64,000 bases of DNA from Kitasatospora xanthocidica. GTDB lineage: Bacteria > Actinomycetota > Actinomycetes > Streptomycetales > Streptomycetaceae. Of this stretch, positions 44,046-52,223 are shown piece by piece (positions within the stretch are counted from its first letter, which is position 1; the number at the start of each line of letters is the position of its first letter). The position numbers and the translations under genes were made by a program. The notes under the pieces are model-generated. The model was not told the origin of the DNA. It was given only the letters and a program-made list of their open reading frames with translations, and ran no database searches. The stretch spans positions 242,396 to 306,395 of the forward strand of contig NZ_BNBY01000008.1 of NCBI RefSeq assembly GCF_014656195.1. Direction: 5' to 3'.

Positions 44046-44424
44046 GTCCGCAGGTTAGCGCCCGTTCGCATAGCCGCAGGAGGGGCGCCGCGTGTGACCT
44101 TTCCCTCGATTTGGCGGATTCTGAGCACTCCACGGGGCGGGGAGTGCCACGGGGTCGCCATCGACGCGATGTGAACCGTCGGCGCGGCGCCGTCCGTAGT
44201 GAACACCGATGGCACGGAACGCGATCGATGTCCCGTCATGGCCCCGTAGCGCCATGATCAGGGGGATTGCGGAACCCCACCACTCATCTATTAAGTTACT
44301 TCGTAGAAGGTGGGCGGGGCGGCATCCCCCCGTTGCTCGCCCTGCCCGCCTTCGCCCGTCCCCGGCCCCCGCGAAGCCGTCCCCCCGGACTCCGCGGATT
44401 CCCCCGAAGGAGCGCCGACCGCCC
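44046..44424. other. Long intergenic leader ahead of the NlpC/P60 gene
   Basis: No gene was found in 379 bases between divergent mutA and the NlpC/P60 gene. The span 44219-44300 is richer in AT and holds two small hairpins: TCATGG/CCATGA (about 44232-44253) and GGGGATTGCGGAACCCC (about 44263-44279). Wall-hydrolase genes in actinomycetes often carry c-di-AMP (ydaO) riboswitches; I looked for that pattern and could not recognise it. Confidence 0.45.
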
Positions 44425-45510
44425 ATGGGAAATCGTCGCAAGCCCAGCCCTCCGAGCCGGGCCCGCATGGCGGTCCTCACCACGGCCATGGCGGCCGGCG
44501 GCGCGGTCCTGGCCTCCGGCACCGCCCACGCCGAGCCCGGGCCCACCGTCGCCTCCGTCAAGGAGCAGGTGGACCAGCTCAACGAGCAGGCCGAGCAGGC
44601 GATCGAGCGCTACAACGGCTTCCAGGCCAAGCAGCAGAAGCTGCAGAGCGACGCCAACCAGATCCAGGAGAAGGTCGTCCGGGGTCAGGAGGCGATGAAC
44701 GAGCTGCGCACCCGGCTCGGTGCGGTCGCCGCCGACCAGTACCGGACCAACGGCATAGACGCCTCGGTCCAGCTGATGCTCGACTCCGACCCGTCCGGCT
44801 ACCTCGAGCGCGCGGCGGTGCAGAACCAGATCGCCGACTCCCAGGCGGCCCTGCTCAAGCAGGCCCAGGACGAGCAGCGCAAGCTCGACCAGGACCGCGC
44901 CGAGGCCACCGCGACCCTCGCCGAGCTCGACTCGGTCGGCAAGCAGCTGGCCACGCAGAAGAGCGACATCCAGACCAAGCTGGCCCAGGCCCAGGCGATG
45001 CTGAACAAACTCAGCGCCGAGGATCGCGCCAAGATCAACGCCCAGCAGTCCGCGGAGAAGGCCAAGGCCGAGGCCAAGCAGGCCGCCGCGGCGGGCGCCG
45101 CTGACCGGGCTTCCCGCTCCGACCAGCGCGCCGACCTGAACGCCCCGGTGCCGGCCGCCGGCGGCCGGGCCGCCTCCATCATCGGGTTCGCCCAGGCCCA
45201 GCTCGGCAAGCCGTACGGTTGGTCCAAGACCGGCCCCGACAGCTTCGACTGCTCGGGCCTCACCAGCATGGCCTACCGCGCCGCGGGCGTCCGGATCTCC
45301 CGGACCTCCCAGGAGCAGTGGAAGGACGGCCCGCACGTCGACCGCGCCAACCTCCAGCCCGGCGACCTGGTCTTCTTCTACGACGACCTGCACCACGTCG
45401 GCCTGTACATCGGCGACGGCAAGATGATCCACGCGCCGCGCACCGGCAAGAACATCGAGGTGCTGCCGATCTCGGTGATGCCGTACATGGGCGCGGTGCG
45501 CCCGGCCTGA
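44425..45510 (+). CDS. Secreted NlpC/P60 peptidoglycan hydrolase with coiled coil
   Basis: The 361-residue precursor has a signal peptide ending near AHA/EP (residue 36). Residues about 38-235 are a long coiled-coil region (VKEQVDQLNEQAEQAIERYN onward) seen in RipA-like wall hydrolases. The C-terminal NlpC/P60 domain has the Cys of FDCSGLTSMAYRAAG and His in HHVGLYIGDG. Such proteins cleave the D-Glu to diaminopimelate bond in peptidoglycan. ATG at 44425 follows GAAGGAG. The coiled coil may hold the domain inactive or bind FtsEX-type partners; that is from homologues. Confidence 0.93.
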   Translation: MGNRRKPSPPSRARMAVLTTAMAAGGAVLASGTAHAEPGPTVASVKEQVDQLNEQAEQAIERYNGFQAKQQKLQSDANQIQEKVVRGQEAMNELRTRLGAVAADQYRTNGIDASVQLMLDSDPSGYLERAAVQNQIADSQAALLKQAQDEQRKLDQDRAEATATLAELDSVGKQLATQKSDIQTKLAQAQAMLNKLSAEDRAKINAQQSAEKAKAEAKQAAAAGAADRASRSDQRADLNAPVPAAGGRAASIIGFAQAQLGKPYGWSKTGPDSFDCSGLTSMAYRAAGVRISRTSQEQWKDGPHVDRANLQPGDLVFFYDDLHHVGLYIGDGKMIHAPRTGKNIEVLPISVMPYMGAVRPA

Positions 45511-45519
45511 CCGGCACCC

Positions 45520-45555
45520 GGAGGCCCGCTCCCGCTCCGGCGGGGGCGGGCCTCC
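45520..45555 (+). terminator. Terminator after the NlpC/P60 gene
   Basis: GGAGGCCCGC (45520-45529) pairs with GCGGGCCTCC (45546-45555). It lies ten bases after the stop codon and faces the convergent BlaI-type gene. Confidence 0.85.
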
Positions 45556-45634
45556 GGCGTTCCCCGGTCTGATGAAGAGTCAGAAGTCCTGCATGCAAGG
45601 AAAGTTGATACAGCTGGCGGCCCGCAGGCGAGGG

Positions 45635-46006
45635 TCACCGCAGGCCGCGGGACCTCACCTGTTCGAGGGCGGTGAGCAGGGCGGAGGCCTCGGCGGCGCT
45701 GATCCCGTCGACGAAGCGGAGCAGCGCGCCGGCCCGGTCGGGGGTGGTCTCCAGGGCCTGGTGCATCAGCCGGGCGGTGTACTCCTCCCGGGTGCAGGTC
45801 GGCCGGTAGACCCAGGCGCGGCCGACCTTGTCGCGGCGCAGCCAGCCCTTGGTGTGCAGGATGTCGGCGACCGTGGTGACGGTGGTGTACGCGACCGCCC
45901 GCTGCTGCCGGAGGTCGTCCACGACCTCGCGCACCGTGGCCGGGCGGTCCCAGGACCAGAGCCGGTCCATGATCTCGGCCTCCAGGTCTCCGAAGCCCCG
46001 TAGCAC
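45635..46006 (-). CDS. BlaI/MecI-type transcriptional repressor
   Basis: The 123-residue winged-helix repressor reads LRGFGDLEAEIMDRLW, TVREVVDDLRQQRAVAYTTVTTVADILHTKGWL and a C-terminal dimer part. This family represses beta-lactam or stress genes and is usually inactivated by a partner M56 metalloprotease. GTG at 46006 has GGGAG seven bases before. No M56 gene follows or precedes it; the left neighbour is the convergent NlpC/P60 gene and the right one an ABC permease on the same strand. Confidence 0.88.
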   Translation of the reverse strand: MLRGFGDLEAEIMDRLWSWDRPATVREVVDDLRQQRAVAYTTVTTVADILHTKGWLRRDKVGRAWVYRPTCTREEYTARLMHQALETTPDRAGALLRFVDGISAAEASALLTALEQVRSRGLR

Positions 46007-46228
46007 CGCCTGTCTCCCTCGCCGAACCCACCCGCCGGCGCCCTTCGCCCGCCGGACCGCGGCCCATGGTACGGCGAGCGCCGGGCGCCCGCCCCGGGGT
46101 GACGGGGGCGGGCGCCCGGCGGGTGCGGGGCGGTGCCGAGCTGGTGTCCGAGTGGTGTCGGACCGTGTGCGACGGGTGTTCGAGCGGTGTCCGGATCCGA
46201 CCGCCCGGGTTCCGGACGGTCGCCGTCC

Positions 46229-46292
46229 GGGCCCGGGACAGCCACTGCCCGGGCCCGGGACAGCCACCGCCCGGGCTCAGGACAGCCGTCGT
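46229..46292. repeat. 22-bp direct repeat at the end of the ABC permease gene
   Basis: GGGCCCGGGACAGCCACTGCCC and a second copy with one change lie in tandem, followed by a decayed copy inside the last codons of the FtsX permease. It appears to be a local duplication of the gene's 3' end. Confidence 0.65.
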
Positions 46293-49018
46293 CCGAGCGG
46301 GATCCGGGACTTGGTGAACAGCGCCGCGAGCAGCCCCGCGACCACCGGCAGCACCAGGACGACGACCAGCAGCTCGACCCAGGGCGCGGTGATCAGCGCC
46401 GGCTTGGCCCCGAACCCGCTGGCCCGGGACTTCAGCAGCCCGACCGCCGGTACGAACCCGTTGGCCGCGCCGAGGAGTGCTCCCAGCAGGGCGATCAGCG
46501 CGCACTGCAGGCCGGCCATGGTCCGCCGGATCCGCGGCGGCGCGCCGACGGCGGCGAGGGTGGCCTGGTCCTGCCGGGAGTCGGCGGCCGCGAGGCCGGT
46601 GGCGATCCCGGCCGCGCCGAGCACGACCAGCGCGGCGAAGCCGGTGAGCGCCAGCGAGAGCGCGTCGCTCTTGGGCTGGAAGCCGCGCTCGACGTCCAGC
46701 GTGGCGGCGCGGTCCAGCCGGGTCGCGGCCGCCTCGGCGCGCTGCTGCGCCTTGCGGTCGGGTGGGGTGGCGGGCCGCCAGACCGCGCCGGTGGACTGCG
46801 CGGAGAGCCCGAACTTCGGCAGCGCCGAGGGCAGCAGCATGCCCTGGGCGAACCGGGCGGCGAGCGGGTTGTCGACCAGCACCGCCTCGACCGGGATCTC
46901 CTGCACGTCGGGCTTGGGGATCTCGCCCGGCTGCAGCGGCGCGCCGCCCCCGCCGCGCAGCACCAGCACGGCCTTCCCGTCGGCGCCGATCAGGGTGCGG
47001 TCGAAGACCAGCAGCTTCCCGGCGGCCAGCGCCTGCTCGACGGCCGGGTCGTGGACGTCGAACAGGTTGTGCAGCACGGTGGTGTCGCCGACGGCCAGGT
47101 GCGGCTGGGTGGTGAGGGTGCGCCAGTTCACCGGGCCCTTGAGCTGGGCGGTGCTGGAGCAGTTGGGGCAGAACCGGTACACCGCCTGGGCGAGGTCGCC
47201 GCGCGGGCCGAGCCCGGTCAGCTGCTTCTCCGGTTCGGCGCGCACCTGGTCGGCCTGGGTGCCCTCGCTGTAGCTGCTGAGCTGCACGGCGCCGTACGGG
47301 GCCTGCGGCCGGTAGTCGCGCCGGTTCTCGGCGTCGGTGCTGGTGTTGTACACGCCGATGGCGACGGCGCCGGCCACCGCGGCCATCACCGCGGCCACCG
47401 CGGGGGCGGTGCGCGAGCGGTGGCGGGCGGAGTCGCGCAGCGCGAGCCGGGGCCCGAGCGGCAGCTTCCCGGCGGCCCGGCCGATCAGGGCGACCAGCAT
47501 CGGGGTGCAGAGCAGCAGTCCGATCTCGGCGGACACCGAGCCGCCGAGCACGGTGAGCGTACGGGTGTCGAAGGTGCCGGCCACCGGCAGGCCGCGCTCC
47601 ACGGCGGCGGCGCCGTACATGCCGACCGCGCCGCCGAGGACGACCAGCAGCAGGCCGGTCACGGTGGCCCAGCGGCTGGGCCCGCGTACGGTGTCCCGTC
47701 CGGTGAGCCCGGCGGTGACGCTGCGGCGGGCGGCCTGGAGGGCGGGCAGCGCGGCCGCGAGCAGGGCGGTGACCAGGCCGATCCCGGCGATCGCGAGCAG
47801 GTCCAGCGGGGGGAGCGCGAAGTGGCCGAAGCGTGCGCCGCCGACCCGTTCGATCTGTGTCCGGAGTGCGGCGACCAGGCCGGTTCCGAACACCACGCCG
47901 ATCAGTGCCCCGGCCGCGCCGAGGACCAGGCCGCCGCCGAGCACCACCGCGCCGACGTGGGCGCGGCTGCCGCCGGCGGCGCCGAGCAGGGCGAGCTGGC
48001 GGCGCGAGCGGCGGGCGCCGACAGCGAAGGCGGGCCCGGCGAGCAGGGCGACCTCCAGCAGCGCCATGCCGGTGACGGTGGCGACGACGATCTTGGTGTT
48101 GTTGCCGGCCGCCGGGTCGCTGGAGCGGTGGGCGTCACGGTAGTAGGGGACGGCCGGGCGCGGCGGCGGGGCGAGCGCGACCGAGCGCGCGGTGACCGTG
48201 TACCCGTGCGCGTTGAACTCCTGGACCTTGGCCCAGTCGAGCGAGGCCCCCGCCGGGAGCCGGACCAGCCAGGCGGAGCGCTGGCCCGAGGCCCGCTCGG
48301 CGGCGGACTGGCCGGGCGCCGCGGCGGCGGCCATCGGGTCGAGCAACTCGCCTGGCCGGGCGATGAGTTCGACCCGTCCGAGCTCGCCCGGGTGCTCCAC
48401 CACGCCGGTGATGGTGAAGGTGGTCCGCTCCAGGCCCTGGACGGTGGTGGTGCCGCCGACCTTGAGCCCGGCGTGGTCCAGGAAGGTCCGGGTGGCGGCG
48501 ATCTCGTGCGCGGCGCTGGGGGCGCGGCCCTCGACCAGGTCGACTCGGCCGTGCCAGATCGGGTCGGCGAGGTTCGCCTCGGTGGTGAGGGTGCGGACCA
48601 GGCCCTCGGGCGAGGTCGCGCCGGTCTCCGGCCCGGGCCGGGCCGGGGTGAGCGCGCTGCCGGGCGGCAGCAGCGCGCCGACCAGGGTGAGCGGGTCGGT
48701 GCTCGCGCCCTTCAGCTGCTCGGCGGTCGGCTGCTGGTCCGGGCGGGACTCGGCGACGAAGGCGCCGTCCTCGGCGACGGGGGCCTGTTCGACGGTGCGG
48801 CCCGGGTTGAGCGCGGTGACCAGGGCGTCCGCGCCGCCGACCACCCGTTCGACCCGTTCGGCCGGGGTGAGCTGGCCGCTGCGGTGGACCACGTCGGCGC
48901 CGGTGACGCCGAGCACGGGCAGGGCGATCATGGCGACGATCAGGGCGCTGCGGCCCTTGGCCCGCAGCGCGTCGCGGCGGGCGATGCGCAGGGCGACCTT
49001 CCAGGCTCCGATCCTCAA
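46277..49018 (-). CDS. ABC transporter permease with FtsX domains
   Basis: The 913-residue membrane protein starts with an amphipathic basic stretch and a transmembrane segment (SALIVAMIALPVLGVTGADVV). It continues with a large extracellular domain, a first FtsX block (VTGMALLEVALLAGPAFAVGARRSRRQLALLGAAGGS), a second extracellular domain with a CPNC pair, and a second FtsX block near the end. TTG at 49018 is the likely start, overlapping the ATPase stop (TTGA). It probably exports a substrate or acts on the envelope; the substrate is unknown. Confidence 0.88.
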   Translation of the reverse strand: MRIGAWKVALRIARRDALRAKGRSALIVAMIALPVLGVTGADVVHRSGQLTPAERVERVVGGADALVTALNPGRTVEQAPVAEDGAFVAESRPDQQPTAEQLKGASTDPLTLVGALLPPGSALTPARPGPETGATSPEGLVRTLTTEANLADPIWHGRVDLVEGRAPSAAHEIAATRTFLDHAGLKVGGTTTVQGLERTTFTITGVVEHPGELGRVELIARPGELLDPMAAAAAPGQSAAERASGQRSAWLVRLPAGASLDWAKVQEFNAHGYTVTARSVALAPPPRPAVPYYRDAHRSSDPAAGNNTKIVVATVTGMALLEVALLAGPAFAVGARRSRRQLALLGAAGGSRAHVGAVVLGGGLVLGAAGALIGVVFGTGLVAALRTQIERVGGARFGHFALPPLDLLAIAGIGLVTALLAAALPALQAARRSVTAGLTGRDTVRGPSRWATVTGLLLVVLGGAVGMYGAAAVERGLPVAGTFDTRTLTVLGGSVSAEIGLLLCTPMLVALIGRAAGKLPLGPRLALRDSARHRSRTAPAVAAVMAAVAGAVAIGVYNTSTDAENRRDYRPQAPYGAVQLSSYSEGTQADQVRAEPEKQLTGLGPRGDLAQAVYRFCPNCSSTAQLKGPVNWRTLTTQPHLAVGDTTVLHNLFDVHDPAVEQALAAGKLLVFDRTLIGADGKAVLVLRGGGGAPLQPGEIPKPDVQEIPVEAVLVDNPLAARFAQGMLLPSALPKFGLSAQSTGAVWRPATPPDRKAQQRAEAAATRLDRAATLDVERGFQPKSDALSLALTGFAALVVLGAAGIATGLAAADSRQDQATLAAVGAPPRIRRTMAGLQCALIALLGALLGAANGFVPAVGLLKSRASGFGAKPALITAPWVELLVVVLVLPVVAGLLAALFTKSRIPLGRRLS

Positions 49019-49785
49019 CGCGTCACCTCGCCGGCCGAGTTGGGGCGGTGGACGGCCGCCGGGCAGGTGGCGGAGCGGTAGCCGGGGCTCTCCGAGGCGA
49101 CCGCGCCGTCCCGGAGGTGGATGATCCGGTCCGCCCAACTGGCGTGCGAGGCCTCGTGGGTGACCATCATGGCGGCCGCGCCGGCGTCGCAACGGGCGCG
49201 CAGCACGCCGAGCACGGCGTCACCGGTGGCGGAGTCGAGCGCCCCGGTGGGCTCGTCGGCGAGTACCAGCCGCCGCTCGCCGATCAGGGCGCGGGCGATG
49301 GCGACGCGCTGCTGCTGGCCGCCGGACATGTCGTCGGGGAAGCGGTCGGCGAGTTCGCCGATCCCGAGTTCCTCCAGGGCGGCCAGCGCCTCCCGGCGGG
49401 CCCGGCGGCCGGAGACTCCGTCGAGTTCGCGCGGCAGGGCGATGTTCTCGGCGGCGGTGAGCGCCGGGATCAGATTGTAGTCCTGGAAGACGTACCCGAT
49501 GGAGCGTCGCCGCAGGTCGGCGAGCTTGCCCCGGCTGAGGCCGCCGAGCGGCACGCCCTCCACCAGGACCTCGCCGTCGCTGGGCTGGTCGAGTCCGCCG
49601 GCCAGGGTCAGCAGGGTGGACTTCCCGGAGCCGGACGGCCCCATGACGGCGACGAACTCGCCCGGGTGGACGGCCAGGTCGATGCCGCGCAGGGCGTGCA
49701 CCTCGGCGGCGCCCCGCCCGTGGACACGGGTGACGTCGGCCAGGCGCAGGACGGGCGCGGGTCGGGTCGGATCGGCGTGGGACAC
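49015..49785 (-). CDS. ABC transporter ATP-binding protein, LolD/MacB type
   Basis: The 256-residue ATPase shows Walker A GPSGSGKST, Q-loop VFQDYNLIPALT, signature MSGGQQQR and Walker B LVLADEPTGALD. GTG at 49785 follows GAGGGGGAAG. It is coupled to the FtsX permease through a TTGA overlap. The C-terminal 30 residues after the switch His (VTHEASHA) form a Ser/Pro-rich tail. A regulatory dyad lies 27 bases upstream, but no regulator gene is adjacent. Confidence 0.93.
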   Translation of the reverse strand: MSHADPTRPAPVLRLADVTRVHGRGAAEVHALRGIDLAVHPGEFVAVMGPSGSGKSTLLTLAGGLDQPSDGEVLVEGVPLGGLSRGKLADLRRRSIGYVFQDYNLIPALTAAENIALPRELDGVSGRRARREALAALEELGIGELADRFPDDMSGGQQQRVAIARALIGERRLVLADEPTGALDSATGDAVLGVLRARCDAGAAAMMVTHEASHASWADRIIHLRDGAVASESPGYRSATCPAAVHRPNSAGEVTR

Positions 49786-49811
49786 ACTTCCCCCTCGTGA
49801 GCTGCTCAACT

Positions 49812-49836
49812 GCATATGTCGGTGAACTATATATGC
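49812..49836 (-). promoter_or_regulatory. Inverted repeat in the ABC operon promoter
   Basis: GCATAT (49812-49817) and ATATGC (49831-49836) are inverted copies in an AT-rich patch directly upstream of the ATPase gene. Their form resembles PadR- or TetR-type operators. On the minus strand the patch also supplies a -10-like TATAT. Confidence 0.5.
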
Positions 49837-49961
49837 CGGAGAGAGAAGCTCAAGTGCGGGGCCGGTTTGGTCAAAGTTCTACAAAGCTGTCGAAGTTCGG
49901 CCCGGAAGTCGGACCGGGGTGTTCGAAAGGGGTCTATGCTTGGTGAGGTTTCAAGAGGCAC

Positions 49962-50118
49962 CTCGTTCGGTGAGGCGTCTTCACGGACACAGGCCACTGA
50001 CCCGACGACGTCGAGAGACGCCCAGGTTCAGGACAGGTCTTCCCGGATTAAGGGTTGATCCCAAGTGGCTTCCGGCCGGTCGGTCGGACACGCCGTGGAG
50101 TGCCAAAGCTCTGACGAG
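49962..50118 (+). ncRNA. M-box (ykoK) Mg2+ riboswitch
   Basis: The span opens with CTCGTT and closes with GACGAG, which pair as the P1 stem. Inside are GGTGAGGC directly after P1, the AGACGCC core (about 50015) and GTGCCAAAGCTCT (about 50100-50112). These match, in order and spacing, the conserved parts of the M-box aptamer as known from Bacillus ykoK (GGTGAGGCTCCT, AGACGCC, GTGCTAAAGCTCT). At 157 bases it has the usual length. M-boxes bind Mg2+ and lower expression when Mg2+ is plentiful. It lies upstream of an Nramp-related transporter and mgtC, as expected for a magnesium locus. Confidence 0.88.
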
Positions 50119-50202
50119 TTGGGGTGTGCCGGTCCCGTGCGGGCCGGTGTGCTCCTTGCCGTGTCGTGATGCGGCGCACAGACGGTGCGCCCCCGGCCGG
50201 GA

Positions 50203-50275
50203 GGAGGTGAGAGACATGGACTGCAGTAGTCCGGGCCACAGTCGCCCCTGCCCCCGCATGCTCTCGATCACCTCC
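50203..50275 (+). promoter_or_regulatory. Shine-Dalgarno sequestering pair over the leader ORF
   Basis: GGAGGTGA (50203-50210), the ribosome site of the leader ORF, is perfectly complementary over eight bases to TCACCTCC (50268-50275) within codons 18-20 of that ORF. Translation and pairing would exclude each other, a common attenuation design. Confidence 0.6.
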
Positions 50276-50287
50276 GGCACGCGGTAA
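50216..50287 (+). CDS. 23-codon leader peptide of the Mg2+ transporter operon
   Basis: ATG at 50216 follows a near-ideal GGAGGAGGTGA. The product is MDCSSPGHSRPCPRMLSIT plus four residues, ending at TAA 50287. It sits 98 bases after the M-box and 199 bases before the transporter start. The Asp at position 2 and the Pro-rich SRPCPR recall the enterobacterial mgtL leader, which uses Asp and Pro codons to sense translation at low Mg2+. There is no sequence homology to claim, only the arrangement. The peptide is too short to be a RiPP precursor without a modifying enzyme nearby. Confidence 0.6.
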   Translation: MDCSSPGHSRPCPRMLSITSGTR

Positions 50288-50486
50288 CAACCTCCCCTGC
50301 GCGTCCACCAGGCGCTTCACCCCGGGCTCAACCGTGCCCGGACGCAAGCCGCCTGACGCACCGTCATGCCCGTAGGGCCGCCGCCACCCGGCGCCGCCGT
50401 ACGGTCCGGTGCCGTGCGCCCGCAGGAGGGTCGCCGCCGCGTGCCCCCTGACGCCCCCTCAAGGAAGGGGGCAGGGAGGCCCTGCC

Positions 50487-52139
50487 ATGACCAACGCCAC
50501 GCTGGACCCGAAGGTCCCCGCCACGCCCGCCGCCACCGCCGTACTCGACGACGCCCACGTCGGCGACATCCGGGGCGCGCTCGGCACCATCCGCCTCGAC
50601 GACACCGCCCCCCGCCACGGCCTGTCGGCCCGGCTGAAGACCCTGCTCGCCGTCGTCGGCCCGGGGCTGATCGTGATGGTCGGCGACAACGACGCCGGCG
50701 CCTTCTCCACCTACGGGCAGGCCGGGCAGAACTACGGCACCCAGCTGCTGTGGACCCTGCTGATGCTGGTCCCGGTGCTGTACGTCAACCAGGAGATGGT
50801 GCTGCGCCTCGGCGCCGTCACCGGCGTCGGCCACGCCCGGCTGATCCTCGAACGCTTCGGCCGGTTCTGGGGCGCGTTCAGCGTGATCGACCTGTTCCTG
50901 CTCAACGCGCTCACCCTGGTCACCGAGTTCATCGGCGTCACCCTCGCCGCCGGCTACCTCGGACTGCCCAAGGCCGCCGCCGTGGTGCTCGCCGCCGCCG
51001 TCATCATCGCCTCGGCGTTCACCGGCTCCTTCCGGCGCTTCGAGCGCGTCGCGGTGGCCCTCTGCGCGGGATCGCTGCTGCTGGTGCCGGTCTACTTCCT
51101 GGTCCACCCGAAGACCTCCCAGATGGCCCACGACTTCGTGACCCCGACCATGCCCGGCGGCACCGGCGGACTGGCCGCCGTGATGCTGGTGATCATCTCG
51201 ATCGTCGGCACCACCGTCGCCCCCTGGCAGCTCTTCTTCCAGCAGTCGTACGTCATCGACAAGCGCATCACCCCGCGCTTCATGACCTACGAGAAGGTCG
51301 ACCTGTGGATCGGCATCGTGATCGTGATCGTCGGCGCCGCGGCGCTGATCGGGCTCACCACGGCCGCCTTCGCCGGCACCGACGGCTTCGGCCAGTTCTC
51401 CGACGCGGGCGCCGTGGCCCGGGGCATCGAGGCCAGGGCCGGCCACCTCGCGGGCGTGCTGTTCGCGATAGCGCTGCTGGACGCCTCCGTCATCGGCGCG
51501 TTCGCCGTCTCCCTCTCCACCGCCTACGCCATCGGCGACGTCTTCGGCATCAAGCACTCGCTGCACCGCGGGGTCAAGGGCGCCAAGGGCTTCTACGCCG
51601 TCTACGCCGGCCTCGTGGTCGTCGCGGCCGCGATCACCCTGCTGTCGACGGACGCCATGCAGGGCCTGATGACCCAGTTCGTCCAGGTGCTGGCCGGAGT
51701 CCTGCTGCCCTCGGCGACCGTCTTCCTGCTCCTGCTCTGCAACGACCGCGCCGTGCTCGGCCCCTGGGTCAACGGCCCCAGGACCAACGCCTTCACCTCC
51801 GCCGTCGTCGGCGTCCTGGTGACGCTGTCGATGATCCTCACCGCCGCCGTGGTCTGGCCGGGCATCAGCTCCGGGGCGATCCTGTGGATCATGACCGGCT
51901 GCGGCGTCACCGGCGTCCTCGCCGCCGGCTACGCCTTCACCACCGGCCGCACCGCCACCAAGGAGGACCCCGTCGACCGCAGCGGCCGCCGGGACTGGCG
52001 GATGCCCCCGCTGGAGACCCTCCCCGCGCCCACCATGTCCACCACCCGCAAGGTCGGCATGGCCGCCCTGCGCGCCTACCTGCTCATCGCCATGGCGATG
52101 GTCATCATCAAGGTCGTCCAGACCGCGCTGAACCACTGA
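50487..52139 (+). CDS. Nramp-related metal transporter, probably Mg2+ (NRMT-like)
   Basis: The 550-residue membrane protein has about eleven transmembrane segments of the Nramp/LeuT fold. In segment 1, classical Nramp proteins carry DPGN; here the sequence is GDNDAGAFSTYGQAG. In segment 6, classical MPH(N) is VAPWQLFFQQ, so the metal-binding Met is Ala. Loss of that Met, which favours soft transition metals, is a mark of the Nramp-related magnesium transporters. The upstream M-box and downstream mgtC agree. GGGAGG precedes ATG at 50487. Mg2+ transport is thus an inference from residues and context. Confidence 0.85.
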   Translation: MTNATLDPKVPATPAATAVLDDAHVGDIRGALGTIRLDDTAPRHGLSARLKTLLAVVGPGLIVMVGDNDAGAFSTYGQAGQNYGTQLLWTLLMLVPVLYVNQEMVLRLGAVTGVGHARLILERFGRFWGAFSVIDLFLLNALTLVTEFIGVTLAAGYLGLPKAAAVVLAAAVIIASAFTGSFRRFERVAVALCAGSLLLVPVYFLVHPKTSQMAHDFVTPTMPGGTGGLAAVMLVIISIVGTTVAPWQLFFQQSYVIDKRITPRFMTYEKVDLWIGIVIVIVGAAALIGLTTAAFAGTDGFGQFSDAGAVARGIEARAGHLAGVLFAIALLDASVIGAFAVSLSTAYAIGDVFGIKHSLHRGVKGAKGFYAVYAGLVVVAAAITLLSTDAMQGLMTQFVQVLAGVLLPSATVFLLLLCNDRAVLGPWVNGPRTNAFTSAVVGVLVTLSMILTAAVVWPGISSGAILWIMTGCGVTGVLAAGYAFTTGRTATKEDPVDRSGRRDWRMPPLETLPAPTMSTTRKVGMAALRAYLLIAMAMVIIKVVQTALNH

Positions 52140-52223
52140 CCCCCCGACCGCAGCCCGTACGGGCGGGTCGCGGACAGCGTCCCGCCACCCGCCCGTGCCC
52201 CACCCCGTGAAGGAGGTGCCGTC

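Larger units (their letters stand above)
50119..50486 (+). promoter_or_regulatory. Leader between the M-box and the transporter gene
   Basis: This 368-base span should contain the expression platform. It holds a short leader ORF, an anti-Shine-Dalgarno pairing, and a GCCCCC/GGGGGC hairpin (50453-50472) immediately before the transporter's GGGAGG. CCTCCC at 50291-50296, just after the leader ORF stop, is complementary to that GGGAGG. Ribosome position on the leader ORF could therefore decide whether the transporter's ribosome site is free. This is inference from complementarity. Confidence 0.55.

Noticed and set aside
44046..44424. A c-di-AMP (ydaO) riboswitch ahead of the NlpC/P60 gene
   Set aside because: The gene type and leader length invite it, but I could not match the conserved core; only small local hairpins are visible.
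46133..49081. A 982-codon plus-strand frame opposite the second FtsX permease
   Set aside because: Low-complexity Gly/Arg/Ala/Glu product without motifs; the minus strand encodes a convincing permease with coupled ATPase.
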